Shown here piece by piece: positions 46,112 through 55,284 of a stretch of 64,000 nt of DNA. This stretch comes from a virus. The notes below the pieces were generated by a model that saw only the letters and a program-made list of their open reading frames with translations, had not been told where the DNA came from and did no database searches. The stretch lies in the IMG/VR virus record IMGVR_UViG_3300029448_000013, positions 1-64,000 of that record. One strand, written 5' to 3'. A program made the position numbers and the translations under genes. How positions within the stretch are numbered: position 1 is the stretch's first letter; each line of letters begins with the position of its first letter.

Positions 46112-47548
46112 TCAAAAATTCATACCCAATACACCGGGTACACTACGCCGAGTGGTAGTAGGTTCATCAAAGATGTCCAAGTCATCTAGTAAAACAAATT
46201 GATTTCCTGTTCCTTGTGAAGCGGCATTTGCTAATGCCAAACTCATAACCAAATCGTCATGTGCGCCAACTCCCTCGAACTTTCCTGATGCTGTTATCGA
46301 GAACATTGAAAGTTCTTCAACCAAAGCACCTGTAAGTCTTCTACTTGCGTTATCACCATACGGCATAATTATTTTTTGATTCTCAATATTCATCTGAAGA
46401 TTTAGAATTATTTCCTGTTTATTTTTTCTCGTTGTGTTGAAATCTCTAATATTCAAATCAGTCATGCTCTTCAACTCTTGAGTAAAAGCCTTTGCAAAAG
46501 TGTTAGTCTCAAACAAAATTTCCTCCGGCTCAAACACTTTACCAATCAATCTAATCTTCTCTATGTTTTCTCTGAACTCTATGTTCTTCGCTCTGTCTAC
46601 ATGAACAATTGCTTTGTTCTGCTCATCATCAACTTCTAGAACCGTAATAACATTGTAGTCACCATCAGTAGAAATAGCAGGGTCAACACCAACATAGTAT
46701 CTGTAACCCTTGTCCTTTCTGTTTCCAAGTTTCAAAACATATTCTCTGTTTTTACATTTCTCTATGAACTCAGGATTAAACAAAGCAGTTCCAGTAGAAA
46801 TAGGAACACATAGATATTCTCTTGTAAATTTAAGAGAACCTATCTCAGCCTTTCTTTGCATCAACGCATCATATGCCCAACGCTCAGGCCAAAGTGGTTC
46901 GTTCAAAGCATTGAGACACGGATATTTCGTTACAGTGTATGCTGCATTTTCTTCTAACTGTGCAAATATATCCGTATAAGTAAATGGAGTTCCTATCATT
47001 CTGAGTTTAGATGTGTGGTGTAGAGTTGGTATCATGTCACCAAAGAACCAGTCAGTAACTCTCTGAATACCAGCGAGGCTGAACTCCTTCAAGGGGTCGT
47101 CAATGATAATTTCTTGTGGGTGAAGACCACGAATCTGAGAACCAACGGAACGCTCAAGAATCGCATTGCCATTGGTTAACTGAATATTCCCAATTGCCCA
47201 TCCACGACTAGGTTTGAATTGTTTTAATGCTGGCAGGTTGAAATACCTGTCAATTTCCCTCATGTGAACGAGTGTCTGCTTTTGGTTAGATGAGATGTAA
47301 AGCATTTGATATGGTGGTTCTTGAAACACAAGATTCCACACTACCCAACTGTGCATAAACACAGATTTTCCGTGGTCTCTTGAGCAAATAATAACTGTAC
47401 GGTCAGTCTTATCCATTGAGTCTAGCCACTCTTTCATGTACTCAGGATACATCATCCCTAGAACATTTTGAAAGAAATAAGGAAAAGAGTTTTTTGACAG
47501 TTCCATATCCATGCTAGATACAAAATCTAAGTTGTTTATCTCAGCCAT
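46112..47548 (-). CDS. terL: terminase large subunit (478 aa)
   Basis: Packaging motor ATPase plus nuclease. Walker A is SRDHGKS (residues 56-62), Walker B EIIIDDP (146-152), and the coupling motif lies at IGTPF (185-189). The RNase-H-like nuclease domain shows GVDPAISTDGDYN (D289), EILFETN (E347) and GAHDDLVMSLAL (D431/D432). All catalytic acids are present, so cleavage and translocation should be intact. The C-terminus (LDDLDIFDEPTTTRRSVPG) is probably the portal-binding tail. It overlaps the upstream GNAT gene by one base. Confident identification. Confidence 0.95.
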   Translation of the reverse strand: MAEINNLDFVSSMDMELSKNSFPYFFQNVLGMMYPEYMKEWLDSMDKTDRTVIICSRDHGKSVFMHSWVVWNLVFQEPPYQMLYISSNQKQTLVHMREIDRYFNLPALKQFKPSRGWAIGNIQLTNGNAILERSVGSQIRGLHPQEIIIDDPLKEFSLAGIQRVTDWFFGDMIPTLHHTSKLRMIGTPFTYTDIFAQLEENAAYTVTKYPCLNALNEPLWPERWAYDALMQRKAEIGSLKFTREYLCVPISTGTALFNPEFIEKCKNREYVLKLGNRKDKGYRYYVGVDPAISTDGDYNVITVLEVDDEQNKAIVHVDRAKNIEFRENIEKIRLIGKVFEPEEILFETNTFAKAFTQELKSMTDLNIRDFNTTRKNKQEIILNLQMNIENQKIIMPYGDNASRRLTGALVEELSMFSITASGKFEGVGAHDDLVMSLALANAASQGTGNQFVLLDDLDIFDEPTTTRRSVPGVLGMNF

Positions 47549-48033
47549 CAGAGAACACCCCTAATGAATGGATAAAACCATGAAGTGTTCTTCATTATTC
47601 CCCAATCATCTCCGTAACGCTCTCGAAATTTATCTACAATTTCTTCAGGAACTCCCATTAAGTCTTCAGTTTGAAATCCTGCTCTTCTGTTCATTGAAAC
47701 CCACTGACCCTGTGGCACTTTGCTTGAACGTAGACCAACTAACTTTGGCTTACCAACAAACTTGTCTTTCCTGTAATCCAAAAGGGCTTTCCAGTTACCG
47801 CCACCTTTAGGTTGATTTTTTGCTCTAGCCTTCAGACCTCCGAAGATAACATAATCTCCCATATCAGTGTATCCGGCCATCCCAACTACTTCACCATCAA
47901 CAGTACGAAGAATCCAATTTTCAATATTATACCATGATGGTGCTTTTCTTACAAACGGGTCTTCGGGATTATCCCTGTTCCACATGAGAATAGCATCTCT
48001 TTCAGAGACCTCTTTGAAATTAACGTCTGCCAT
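47548..48033 (-). CDS. GNAT-like acetyltransferase fold protein (161 aa)
   Basis: The ATG at 48033 has CAGGTGAGGAA upstream; an upstream in-frame start lies inside the previous gene. The sequence WILRTVDGEVVGMAGYTDMG, YVIFGGLKARAKNQPKGGGN, LLDYRKDKFVGKPKLVGLRS and ends with MNRRAGFQTEDLMGVPEEIV, the strand/loop order of a GNAT fold with its acyl-CoA-binding loop between. It is coupled to terminase by a one-base overlap. Substrate unknown; it may modify virion or host proteins. Confidence 0.68.
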   Translation of the reverse strand: MADVNFKEVSERDAILMWNRDNPEDPFVRKAPSWYNIENWILRTVDGEVVGMAGYTDMGDYVIFGGLKARAKNQPKGGGNWKALLDYRKDKFVGKPKLVGLRSSKVPQGQWVSMNRRAGFQTEDLMGVPEEIVDKFRERYGDDWGIMKNTSWFYPFIRGVL

Positions 48034-48037
48034 TTCC

Positions 48038-50863
48038 TCACCTGAAGTTCGCTTTGAGGAAATAGACCCCCTCTTGTGGAATACCATATTTAGTTCCAAG
48101 ACTACTCATTGAGTCAAAGTCCTTGACGACATTCTCTATATCCATAGCAGTCATATCTGTTTTGTAATTGATATTCATGTAATCTATTGCTTCAGAAACT
48201 GCACTATAATTATCAACATTTGACATACCATAGTAAATTGGTTTACCTAACATCTTTCTGATTTCATCATGTGCTTGTAAAATAAGAGTCTCTTCATCAG
48301 ATTTGGTTATTTTCAAATCTACCTCTGCTTGTATTATATTTCTTATTAGAGGGTCTGCTCCTTGCATGTCTTTGTAAGTGCTAGTATTTCTATTAGACAT
48401 CAAATGATAGAATAGAGTCTCGAATGGATACATCTTACTTGATTCATATTCTTCAGCCAATTCGTTAGTTGATTTCTTACTTCCTCCTAGACCGAATGGC
48501 TTTGAGTCTAGATTGGCATCTGTGAATATATTATGTAAGAAGTTACCAAACTCAACATTAACTAATTTTGTTAATTCTCCTTCAAAGATATCGTCTATTG
48601 TATCTGCCAATTTTGTAGTTTGAACCATAAGTTCATTTTGTTTTGAGCCTACATTCAATGAAGTCAGAAGTCTCATGAAATCTCTAATCTCTTGTAATTC
48701 TGAGATATCCAAACTGAAGTCTCTACTTTCCATTCTCAAAAGTTGTATGAATGGGCTATCAGTCGCTGAAGTTTCCAATGCTATGTTCTCAATAGGACGA
48801 CTACCAATCTTCTCAATAAACTCAAGCGGTTCATCTGTTGGTTTGAACTTGCTTCTACTAGGTTCTATGTAAAAGGCAATTATTGCCTTTGATAATTTTT
48901 CAAATTTATCAGCAATACCTAGTTCTTTGATTTCTTTGATATGTGTCTTCCCTGCTCCTGCTCGACCAAAAGATGTTCTAGGAGAACGTGCTTCTCTTAC
49001 TGTCTTGCCTTCAGGAGTTTTCTTTGCCGCTTGTCCAATACCACTAGTAGAACCTTTAGAGCGTCTTTCAAAGTCATTACCATATTCAATAAATTCATGG
49101 AAAAGTTCTAGATAGTTTACTATTCTATCATGTACTTTCTTATCTTGTTCTCCTTCAATCTCTTTCATAACAGGAAGATATGTGTTGTCAGCATCACCTA
49201 CTTCCATTCTCTCTAAATCTTTGATATATCTATCTAGACTAGGAATAAGATTACCCATATCAACTACAACCATACTGGTTTTCAATCTCCTTGAAATTTC
49301 TTTCAACTGTTTACCAATAACAGCACCTGCCTTCAATCCATCTGCATCTCCTTTATTCATTGCATAAGCATAAAGTGGGTCAACCTTAATTTTCCCTAAT
49401 GAGTTTATTTTATCTTTCAACTCGTTTTCTTGGTCATCGAATACTTTAGTTGTTTCTTGCATTAACTCGCCGTATCTACTAACATCATCTTGAGACTCCG
49501 CTTCTTCCACCATCACAAGCCTTTGCTCAGGATACTGCCTGACTTCCCTCAAGAATCCTTCTAGAAGCAATATTGATTTTTGCTCAACATTATCAATATC
49601 GTCAATCTCAACTCTATCGTAACGTTGTACATAATTTAAATCATCAACCTTAACAGCCTTAAATTTCTTAAACGTGCTTTGCAATTCTTCACCGTACTCA
49701 TCATCTATCTTATCCATTGCACCAATAAACTCATCATGTGCTTTTGTGAAATCAGAGAACTGCTCATTAATCTTAGACCAGTAAGAATAAATCTCCTTTC
49801 TTCTCTTTAGGTCTTTAGTATCTAATCTACCAATAATCTCGGACGCTCTAGGTAGTGATACTCTATATCGCCCTTCACCTTCTTGCTTCTTAGCATCCAA
49901 TCGTTTCAACATCATCTTAAACGGATGCATAATTGGAACGAAGTATTCAGGTATTGATGTGTCCAAGATGCTTATCGCTTCATTGATATCCGCATCAGTG
50001 AATCCAAGTTTTATGTTTCTCTTAACGTAATTGTTCCAAGATATGTTTCTTCTGACAGTTTTCTTTGGTGCAAACTTTCTAAAATACAAATCAAAAATAC
50101 TAACATTTACTTTTTTCCCTTCTTGCTTAAACATACCAAGTATTTCAGAAATGTCTTTGTCTCTCTTTGCTTCAGCAATAACTTCAGATGAAGATAGCCT
50201 AGTCGTTGTGGAGTCGTCTGCTGTTGCTGCCTTCCCAAATCCTCGCCTGACAAGTTCATCAATGTACACCTTTAGGTCAGACGCTTTAAGTGAATCAAAC
50301 AACTTAGGAAACTTCTCATCTAATTCAGATTCTACATCTGCCCTGACTGTTGTTGGATTTTTTGCAGACCCATCAGAATTAACAGAAAGTCTTCCTTGTA
50401 GAGATGCGCCTCTCATGATGGCTTCATCACTAGACTCTCTAGAGTTAGATTTGCTTTGTAGATAAACATACAACACATCGTCAGGAAACTCCTTCATATC
50501 TTTTATCTTGAGTTTTTCAGTAGCGTCCTTACCTGAAGTTTTGTCTTGACCATAAACAGGTCTAGCATCCTCCCTTGTTAATAGGTCTATGAGAACGGCT
50601 GTCTTCGGGTTGCCTGTTATTCCAGCAAGAAGTCCTTTTTCATCTGCCAATTGTTTTAACTGACGATGAGACATTTTTGAATAATCGGCAGTTTCCTTTG
50701 TCTCAGTTTTTTTTGGTGTACCGTCTTCATTAAACTCTGCCTTAGATTTACCATTCTGCCAAAAGTGTTCAGCATTCAAACGATTCATATAATCTTTCAA
50801 GCCGACTTTACCATCTTCTATTAAGATAGTAAATGCTCTATTCAAATCAACATTAGGCTTCAT
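48038..50863 (-). CDS. large SAP-like head-region protein (941 aa)
   Basis: The ATG at 50863 follows GGGGGTGAGAGA. Residues ~60-100 (KMSHRQLKQLADEKGLLAGI, TAVLIDLLTRED) fit a SAP-type DNA-binding helix pair. The rest is a long, mainly helical, charged protein (for example FSDFTKAHDEFIGAMDKIDD, FLREVRQYPEQRLVMVEEAE) with a short low-complexity linker near residues 640-670 (RRSKGSTSGIGQAAKKTPEG). No catalytic motif is visible. It lies between the 612-residue tagged protein and the terminase block. A candidate internal head protein or packaging accessory. Confidence 0.68.
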   Translation of the reverse strand: MKPNVDLNRAFTILIEDGKVGLKDYMNRLNAEHFWQNGKSKAEFNEDGTPKKTETKETADYSKMSHRQLKQLADEKGLLAGITGNPKTAVLIDLLTREDARPVYGQDKTSGKDATEKLKIKDMKEFPDDVLYVYLQSKSNSRESSDEAIMRGASLQGRLSVNSDGSAKNPTTVRADVESELDEKFPKLFDSLKASDLKVYIDELVRRGFGKAATADDSTTTRLSSSEVIAEAKRDKDISEILGMFKQEGKKVNVSIFDLYFRKFAPKKTVRRNISWNNYVKRNIKLGFTDADINEAISILDTSIPEYFVPIMHPFKMMLKRLDAKKQEGEGRYRVSLPRASEIIGRLDTKDLKRRKEIYSYWSKINEQFSDFTKAHDEFIGAMDKIDDEYGEELQSTFKKFKAVKVDDLNYVQRYDRVEIDDIDNVEQKSILLLEGFLREVRQYPEQRLVMVEEAESQDDVSRYGELMQETTKVFDDQENELKDKINSLGKIKVDPLYAYAMNKGDADGLKAGAVIGKQLKEISRRLKTSMVVVDMGNLIPSLDRYIKDLERMEVGDADNTYLPVMKEIEGEQDKKVHDRIVNYLELFHEFIEYGNDFERRSKGSTSGIGQAAKKTPEGKTVREARSPRTSFGRAGAGKTHIKEIKELGIADKFEKLSKAIIAFYIEPSRSKFKPTDEPLEFIEKIGSRPIENIALETSATDSPFIQLLRMESRDFSLDISELQEIRDFMRLLTSLNVGSKQNELMVQTTKLADTIDDIFEGELTKLVNVEFGNFLHNIFTDANLDSKPFGLGGSKKSTNELAEEYESSKMYPFETLFYHLMSNRNTSTYKDMQGADPLIRNIIQAEVDLKITKSDEETLILQAHDEIRKMLGKPIYYGMSNVDNYSAVSEAIDYMNINYKTDMTAMDIENVVKDFDSMSSLGTKYGIPQEGVYFLKANFR

Positions 50864-52698
50864 TCTCTCACCCCCTGTGCTATCTGTACCCAAATAGCAG
50901 GTTCTACAAATCCACCTTCAGGACTTGGTATTTTCTTTCCCATCACCTTGCCCTCTGCACTGATGTCTTTCATTCTATCCTTTACTCCGGCAAGAAACAG
51001 TTCTCTGATTTTAGGGTATGACTCTATAACTAGTTTCTTAAATTCTTCAGTGGTTATTTCCCCTTCTTCTAAATCTTCTTCATCTATTTCAGGGCCATCA
51101 TATAGTTCACTTAATCTCTTTAACGTAATTACTATCCTATCTAAAGTCCCATCAGATTCTGTATTTATCGAAGGAGTTAGGTCATCACTTATTACATCCT
51201 CAAGGATAGACCAAGCATCGACTTTCTGAGATTCAAAATACTTTAGTGTTTTCTTATCTTCCTTAGAAGTCGCAACCATTGTGTTATCACTTCTTCTCAA
51301 TGTCATTTCCTTTAGGGCATCTTCTACCTTTTGTGAATCACCTAACTCTTCCTCAAGTTCTCTGAAGTTCTTGAAGGAGTCCTTGATTCCTAGTTTTTCT
51401 ATGGCTTCCATAAAACCATCTTCATCACTTCCTTCTAATGCATCAACTATCTCATCTCTGATTTCTTCAGTCATACTCTGAGAAGTGTCGCCTTCTACTT
51501 CACTCATCACCTTTTCAAAATCGGCATTTGCTTCTTCATCTTCTTTTATGTCGGCAAACATATCTCTCTTCGCTTTGTTTCCCTTTCTTGAAACAGTGTT
51601 AAATTTATCTCTATTACTCTCTAAGAGATTTAATCTACTTTCTCTCTGTTCAGTTGTCTCGCCCTTTCTTCCATAAAGAGCAATAATGTCATCCTTGTAT
51701 TTATCATAGATATTAGTAATAGATGGGTTTTTTATTGCCTCATCAATTATTCTTCTCAAAGCCCTTTCCTCTACATTATATCTTTTCTTATATGCAGTTG
51801 GTATCGCTGATTGATTAAGAGCCTCATTTTCTAATATGAACTCTAAGGCTGGTGACATCGCTCTAGTCCCAAACAGACTCTTTGCAACTGCATCACTCTT
51901 CTCCTCATAGATGAACTCTACTTTCTTAGGAGAAACTATATTCATTATTTTCTTAACATAATCAATTGCAACATCATCCCCTATACTAGTTCCAATTTCC
52001 ACTTGAGGAACTCCACCTATCTTTAGAATTTCTTTTATTTTCTTTAGTTCGGGATATTTATCTTCAGTATCAGTGAGGATGGCTCTCCTCAAACTTTTGT
52101 TTTCTTGGATATATCTCCTTGCTCTTTGTGTAATATTGGAAAGTTTTTCAGCATATCGCTCTTTACCTCTTCCCTCTAACATAGTAAGAAGTCCTTCATA
52201 ATTTTTGGTGTCAATAAATGATTTGACATTCTTTGTAACTGATGCTCTTTTTCCTGTCAGTTTAGTTTTTTTTGGTTGTATATTTTCAAGTCTCTTAACC
52301 ATCTCATCTACATTAGAAAATGGTGCGTCTGATAGTTTGAAGTCTGTTCCTCTGATGTTCACAACTTCCCCTTGAAGAAGTCTCTTTGCCTTCTGAACAG
52401 ATTGGACTTGGGAAGAAGTCAAACCGTCTTTCGTGTAATCTGCCCAAGTATCATCCTTAGATGCTGCTTGCCAAATGTTGAATGTCGGTGTGTTGGGTTT
52501 AATTGGAAACTCCTTTGCTTCCTGCTTTCCAAAATCGAAGAGATTAGCATCTTTAGTCTTAGCAGATTCTTTCTCCCTGCGAAGTTTCTCTTCTCTCTTT
52601 CGATGAAACTTCTTTCTCTCTTCGTTATAGCCCATAACTTGAGGCTTCACCTTCTTTGGTTCGATTTTCTTTTCCTTCAGAACGTCTTGCCAACTCAT
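50860..52698 (-). CDS. large Trp-tagged protein, MSWQDVLKEKK (612 aa)
   Basis: The longest protein with an intact N-terminal tag: MSWQDVLKEKKIEPKKVKPQ, behind TGAGGTGAAGTTACA. The tag is followed by a basic linker, then mainly helical domains (EMVKRLENIQPKKTKLTGKR, RARRYIQENKSLRRAILTDT, ALEGSDEDGFMEAIEKLGIK). It overlaps the next gene by four bases. There is no recognisable enzyme domain. If the tag directs proteins into the procapsid, this would be a major internal protein. Confidence 0.7.
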   Translation of the reverse strand: MSWQDVLKEKKIEPKKVKPQVMGYNEERKKFHRKREEKLRREKESAKTKDANLFDFGKQEAKEFPIKPNTPTFNIWQAASKDDTWADYTKDGLTSSQVQSVQKAKRLLQGEVVNIRGTDFKLSDAPFSNVDEMVKRLENIQPKKTKLTGKRASVTKNVKSFIDTKNYEGLLTMLEGRGKERYAEKLSNITQRARRYIQENKSLRRAILTDTEDKYPELKKIKEILKIGGVPQVEIGTSIGDDVAIDYVKKIMNIVSPKKVEFIYEEKSDAVAKSLFGTRAMSPALEFILENEALNQSAIPTAYKKRYNVEERALRRIIDEAIKNPSITNIYDKYKDDIIALYGRKGETTEQRESRLNLLESNRDKFNTVSRKGNKAKRDMFADIKEDEEANADFEKVMSEVEGDTSQSMTEEIRDEIVDALEGSDEDGFMEAIEKLGIKDSFKNFRELEEELGDSQKVEDALKEMTLRRSDNTMVATSKEDKKTLKYFESQKVDAWSILEDVISDDLTPSINTESDGTLDRIVITLKRLSELYDGPEIDEEDLEEGEITTEEFKKLVIESYPKIRELFLAGVKDRMKDISAEGKVMGKKIPSPEGGFVEPAIWVQIAQGVRE

Positions 52699-52705
52699 TG
52701 TAACT

Positions 52706-52924
52706 TCACCTCAACCTGAATAAATCCATTTCTTTGATTTTTTTTAGAGCCTCTCTGACATCACTAACATGGTCAGGATTAGTCATATCCTTTGTCTTTG
52801 GTATTTCTTCATGAGCCATATCTTTCAATATATCAACAATATCATCAAACTCAAATGCTAAATCTTGCAATTGCTGATGTGTTTCTCTTAATTGACTACC
52901 CTTCATTATATTTTTCCAACTCAT
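52706..52924 (-). CDS. Trp-tagged mini-protein, MSWKNIMKGS (72 aa)
   Basis: Starts MSWKNIMKGSQLRETHQQLQ behind GGGGAAATTACA. Entirely helical: DLAFEFDDIVDILKDMAHEE, then VSDVREALKKIKEMDLFRLR. The leader and first residues are very similar to those of the next upstream gene (MSWKNILKQ), another sign of cassette duplication. Function unknown. Confidence 0.7.
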   Translation of the reverse strand: MSWKNIMKGSQLRETHQQLQDLAFEFDDIVDILKDMAHEEIPKTKDMTNPDHVSDVREALKKIKEMDLFRLR

Positions 52925-52935
52925 TGTAATTTCCC

Positions 52936-53232
52936 CTACTGTCCTCTTCTTCTAATTGAATCAATAATATCTTTCTCTAACATTTTATCCCAAAATCCAT
53001 CTGCATCGGGTAAAGTTCCATCGGCCTCTATGTCTGCATCCTTTATTAAAAACAAGTATTCAACCAGTTCTCTTAGGTATTTTTCTCCCAATCCCTTTCT
53101 TTCTTCTCCATCATGATGAAAAGACAAAATTCCCCAATAACCCGCATAGAAAACTTCTGCACTTGCCTTTCCATCTTTTGAATCCCAAAAAATTTCTAAT
53201 TCTTCTTGTTTAAGAATATTTTTCCAACTCAT
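52936..53232 (-). CDS. Trp-tagged small protein, MSWKNILKQEE (98 aa)
   Basis: The ATG at 53232 (AGGAGAAGTTACA upstream) gives MSWKNILKQEELEIFWDSKD. The body is alpha/beta: GKASAEVFYAGYWGILSFHH, GEKYLRELVEYLFLIKDADI, DADGFWDKMLEKDIIDSIRR. An upstream in-frame start would read through the end of the preceding gene and is rejected. It overlaps that gene by four bases. No family recognised. Confidence 0.7.
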   Translation of the reverse strand: MSWKNILKQEELEIFWDSKDGKASAEVFYAGYWGILSFHHDGEERKGLGEKYLRELVEYLFLIKDADIEADGTLPDADGFWDKMLEKDIIDSIRRRGQ

Positions 53233-53891
53233 TGTAACTTCTCCTGCATCTTGTCTCTTACATCCAACCAAACTTCAGGATGATTCTGTGCTAGAACCTC
53301 CTTGATGACTTGCATCTGATGAACGATGATAGTGTCTTGCCTCTTATGTACCAGTTTGCCCTTAAATTCTAGCAAATACTTCAGAGACTCACGAACTTCC
53401 TTCGCTAATTTAGTCAATGAGTCGATATATTTCGGGTCTGTTGAGTCTTCAGCAAAAAGCGTATCAATTTTTTGCTCTAATCTCTGAACATTCACACTCA
53501 GAGTTTCGATTTCGTCAACTTCTCTAGTTGCAATCAGGTTCGCAGCAGATTGTTGGACAATTGGCTGAAGATGTTTCTCCATATGTCGCATGACTTGGAC
53601 ATCTGAGCAACCAACCATCTCTCCGACTGCTGAAGGAGTGACTTCTCCGGCATGAAGTCTTGATTCTATTTCTGCTCTCATTGGATTGGAGCAGATATTG
53701 CAACTTGGATTTGCTGAATCGACATATCCGCCCATGTGATTCCTCTGATGTTTGGCAGTTGTGCCACTTTTCCAGTTCATTTCTTGGTCGAGAGCGTCTG
53801 CTGTGATATTCCATGATTCCAAATCAGCCTCAAGTTGACTCCTATCCTCATGCATACACAAAGGACAACGCTTTCTAGTAATCATACTCAC
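53229..53891 (-). CDS. duplicated zinc-HTH protein, candidate small terminase (220 aa)
   Basis: Two repeats share the pattern C-x2-C, an HTH-like helix pair, then H-x3-5-H: first RCPLCMHEDRSQLEADLESW to KHQRNHMG, then SCNICSNPMRAEIESRLHAG through VGEMVGCSDVQVMRHMEKHL. After about residue 115 comes a coiled coil (VNVQRLEQKIDTLFAEDSTD, RESLKYLLEFKGKL). DNA recognition plus oligomerisation and nearness to the terminase gene suggest the small terminase subunit; a transcription regulator is the alternative. It starts at GTG 53891 or ATG 53885, with the GTG overlapping the upstream stop. Confidence 0.72.
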   Translation of the reverse strand: MSMITRKRCPLCMHEDRSQLEADLESWNITADALDQEMNWKSGTTAKHQRNHMGGYVDSANPSCNICSNPMRAEIESRLHAGEVTPSAVGEMVGCSDVQVMRHMEKHLQPIVQQSAANLIATREVDEIETLSVNVQRLEQKIDTLFAEDSTDPKYIDSLTKLAKEVRESLKYLLEFKGKLVHKRQDTIIVHQMQVIKEVLAQNHPEVWLDVRDKMQEKLQ

Positions 53892-53980
53892 TCAGCCCAA
53901 CAATTTCTAAAACAATATGGGCAACAACTACCTATTGCCATGTCATCTACATCTACTCTTCTAATTCCTCTACACTTCAT
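53888..53980 (-). CDS. Cys-rich mini-protein (30 aa)
   Basis: ATG at 53980 directly after the stop of the upstream gene (TAAATG), translating MKCRGIRRVDVDDMAIGSCC then PYCFRNCWAE. Five Cys (C3, C19, C20, C23, C27) suggest a zinc knuckle. It overlaps the start of the small-terminase candidate, indicating translational coupling. Very short, so moderately supported. Confidence 0.5.
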   Translation of the reverse strand: MKCRGIRRVDVDDMAIGSCCPYCFRNCWAE

Positions 53981-55087
53981 TTACTGTACCGCCTTTACAA
54001 TCTGTCTCCAATCTGAAAAATCCTGCTTTTCTATTCCATCATCGGTTTTCTTATTCTTGAAACCAGCGATTTCTGCCATGTTATCAATTTGCCTTCTTGA
54101 TATGTCGAGGTAAGCATTATCTAAATCCAACTTTACAGAAGAACCCAACCACTCAAGCAACTTTACTGACTCTGCATCTGATAACTTGAAAGGTATCTTG
54201 GCTCTTTTAGTTCCCTCGTCTATTAATTCACGATGGACTTTTCTTGAAGCAAAATTACCACTTGTTTTTACTGTGTAAGCAGGATTGTTCATCTTACTAT
54301 CAAACCAATTTTTGAATTCACTAATGTTCTCATATACCCATTTTGCTGCTACGCCTTTCTTCCTTCCTCTTTCCAACGCTCTCAAGCGAAGAGGCTTCTC
54401 AGGCTTGTTGACAAACTCGACTTTAGGTATGGCTTCAATAAAGTCATTACACATTGCTAGTAAACTAGGGTGTTTGAAATCCTCTATCTTATCAGCGAAC
54501 AATGCTTGCCAAACAGGAGGTCTTGCTTGTTTGGGTTTCTTGCTATACCAATGAGGAGGAACATTATCTACTGTCCTATCCTTATATCTTCTCTGATATT
54601 TCACATACTTTGGAGTTCTAAAGTCACCATAGATTGGTTTCCGTGTCAAAACTTTACCTTGTTTGTTGTAAGAACGAATATCGTTAAATTTAATGTTGGC
54701 AGGATTTACCTTTGACTGAGCGTTTGTCCTAGCATCCTCCAAATACTTCTGTAAATCTGTTATTGCTTGAATTTGGTCTTTTGAAAAAAATCTTTTGCTA
54801 CCTGCTAACTTTGCCTTATCGATATACTCTTGTGTGGGGGCTTTGACATCCATAGGAGTTCCGTCTGATGAGGTTCTTGATTTAACTCCCATGTTCTGAA
54901 TGAACTCTAGAATGTTAGTATCAGTTCTACCCATGTTGAGTTTGAACTTTCCAGCAGCGTCTGCCCAAGAAGCATAGTCTTCTGAGAAGTTAGGAATAGC
55001 ATCAGGGTCTTTAGATTCTACGACCAATTCCGGTGTCACTTCTATCTGTTGAGTCTTCTTCCTTACGGGTTTTTTTCCTTTTACCAC
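53981..55087 (-). CDS. basic protein of unknown function (368 aa)
   Basis: Starts at GTG 55087 with GGGGAGGAAAGAAAC upstream: MVKGKKPVRKKTQQIEVTPE. Basic and Trp/Tyr-containing, with a central segment KYVKYQRRYKDRTVDNVPPH, YSKKPKQARPPVWQALFADK and a helical end (YLDISRRQIDNMAEIAGFKN). The start overlaps the 64-residue tagged gene by 77 bases. No family recognised; nucleic-acid contact is likely from charge. Confidence 0.65.
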   Translation of the reverse strand: MVKGKKPVRKKTQQIEVTPELVVESKDPDAIPNFSEDYASWADAAGKFKLNMGRTDTNILEFIQNMGVKSRTSSDGTPMDVKAPTQEYIDKAKLAGSKRFFSKDQIQAITDLQKYLEDARTNAQSKVNPANIKFNDIRSYNKQGKVLTRKPIYGDFRTPKYVKYQRRYKDRTVDNVPPHWYSKKPKQARPPVWQALFADKIEDFKHPSLLAMCNDFIEAIPKVEFVNKPEKPLRLRALERGRKKGVAAKWVYENISEFKNWFDSKMNNPAYTVKTSGNFASRKVHRELIDEGTKRAKIPFKLSDAESVKLLEWLGSSVKLDLDNAYLDISRRQIDNMAEIAGFKNKKTDDGIEKQDFSDWRQIVKAVQ

Positions 55088-55205
55088 GTTTCTTTCCTCC
55101 CCCGTATTTTACATTGAATAATGGTGCTGTTCCGCCGGAGGTTGTGGTAACTGCGCCAGCCATTCGCAAAATATTAAACCAAGAAGATTCGGATACTGAT
55201 GACAC
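55011..55205 (-). CDS. Trp-tagged basic mini-protein, SSWFNILRMAG (64 aa)
   Basis: GTG start at 55205 with CAGGAGG at 8-base spacing. The tag is displaced six residues inward: MSSVSESSWFNILRMAGAVT. The C-terminal half is very basic (KYGGGKKRGKRKKTRKEEDS), suitable for DNA binding. It overlaps the next gene in another frame by 77 bases; the shared tag and the ribosome site argue it is real. Confidence 0.55.
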   Translation of the reverse strand: MSSVSESSWFNILRMAGAVTTTSGGTAPLFNVKYGGGKKRGKRKKTRKEEDSTDRSDTGIGRRI

Positions 55206-55284
55206 AACCTGAACCTCCTGAATACACTGTGGACAATAAACATTGTTCTAAAACCATTCTGTTAATGAGTTTAGAAAACCAAGT

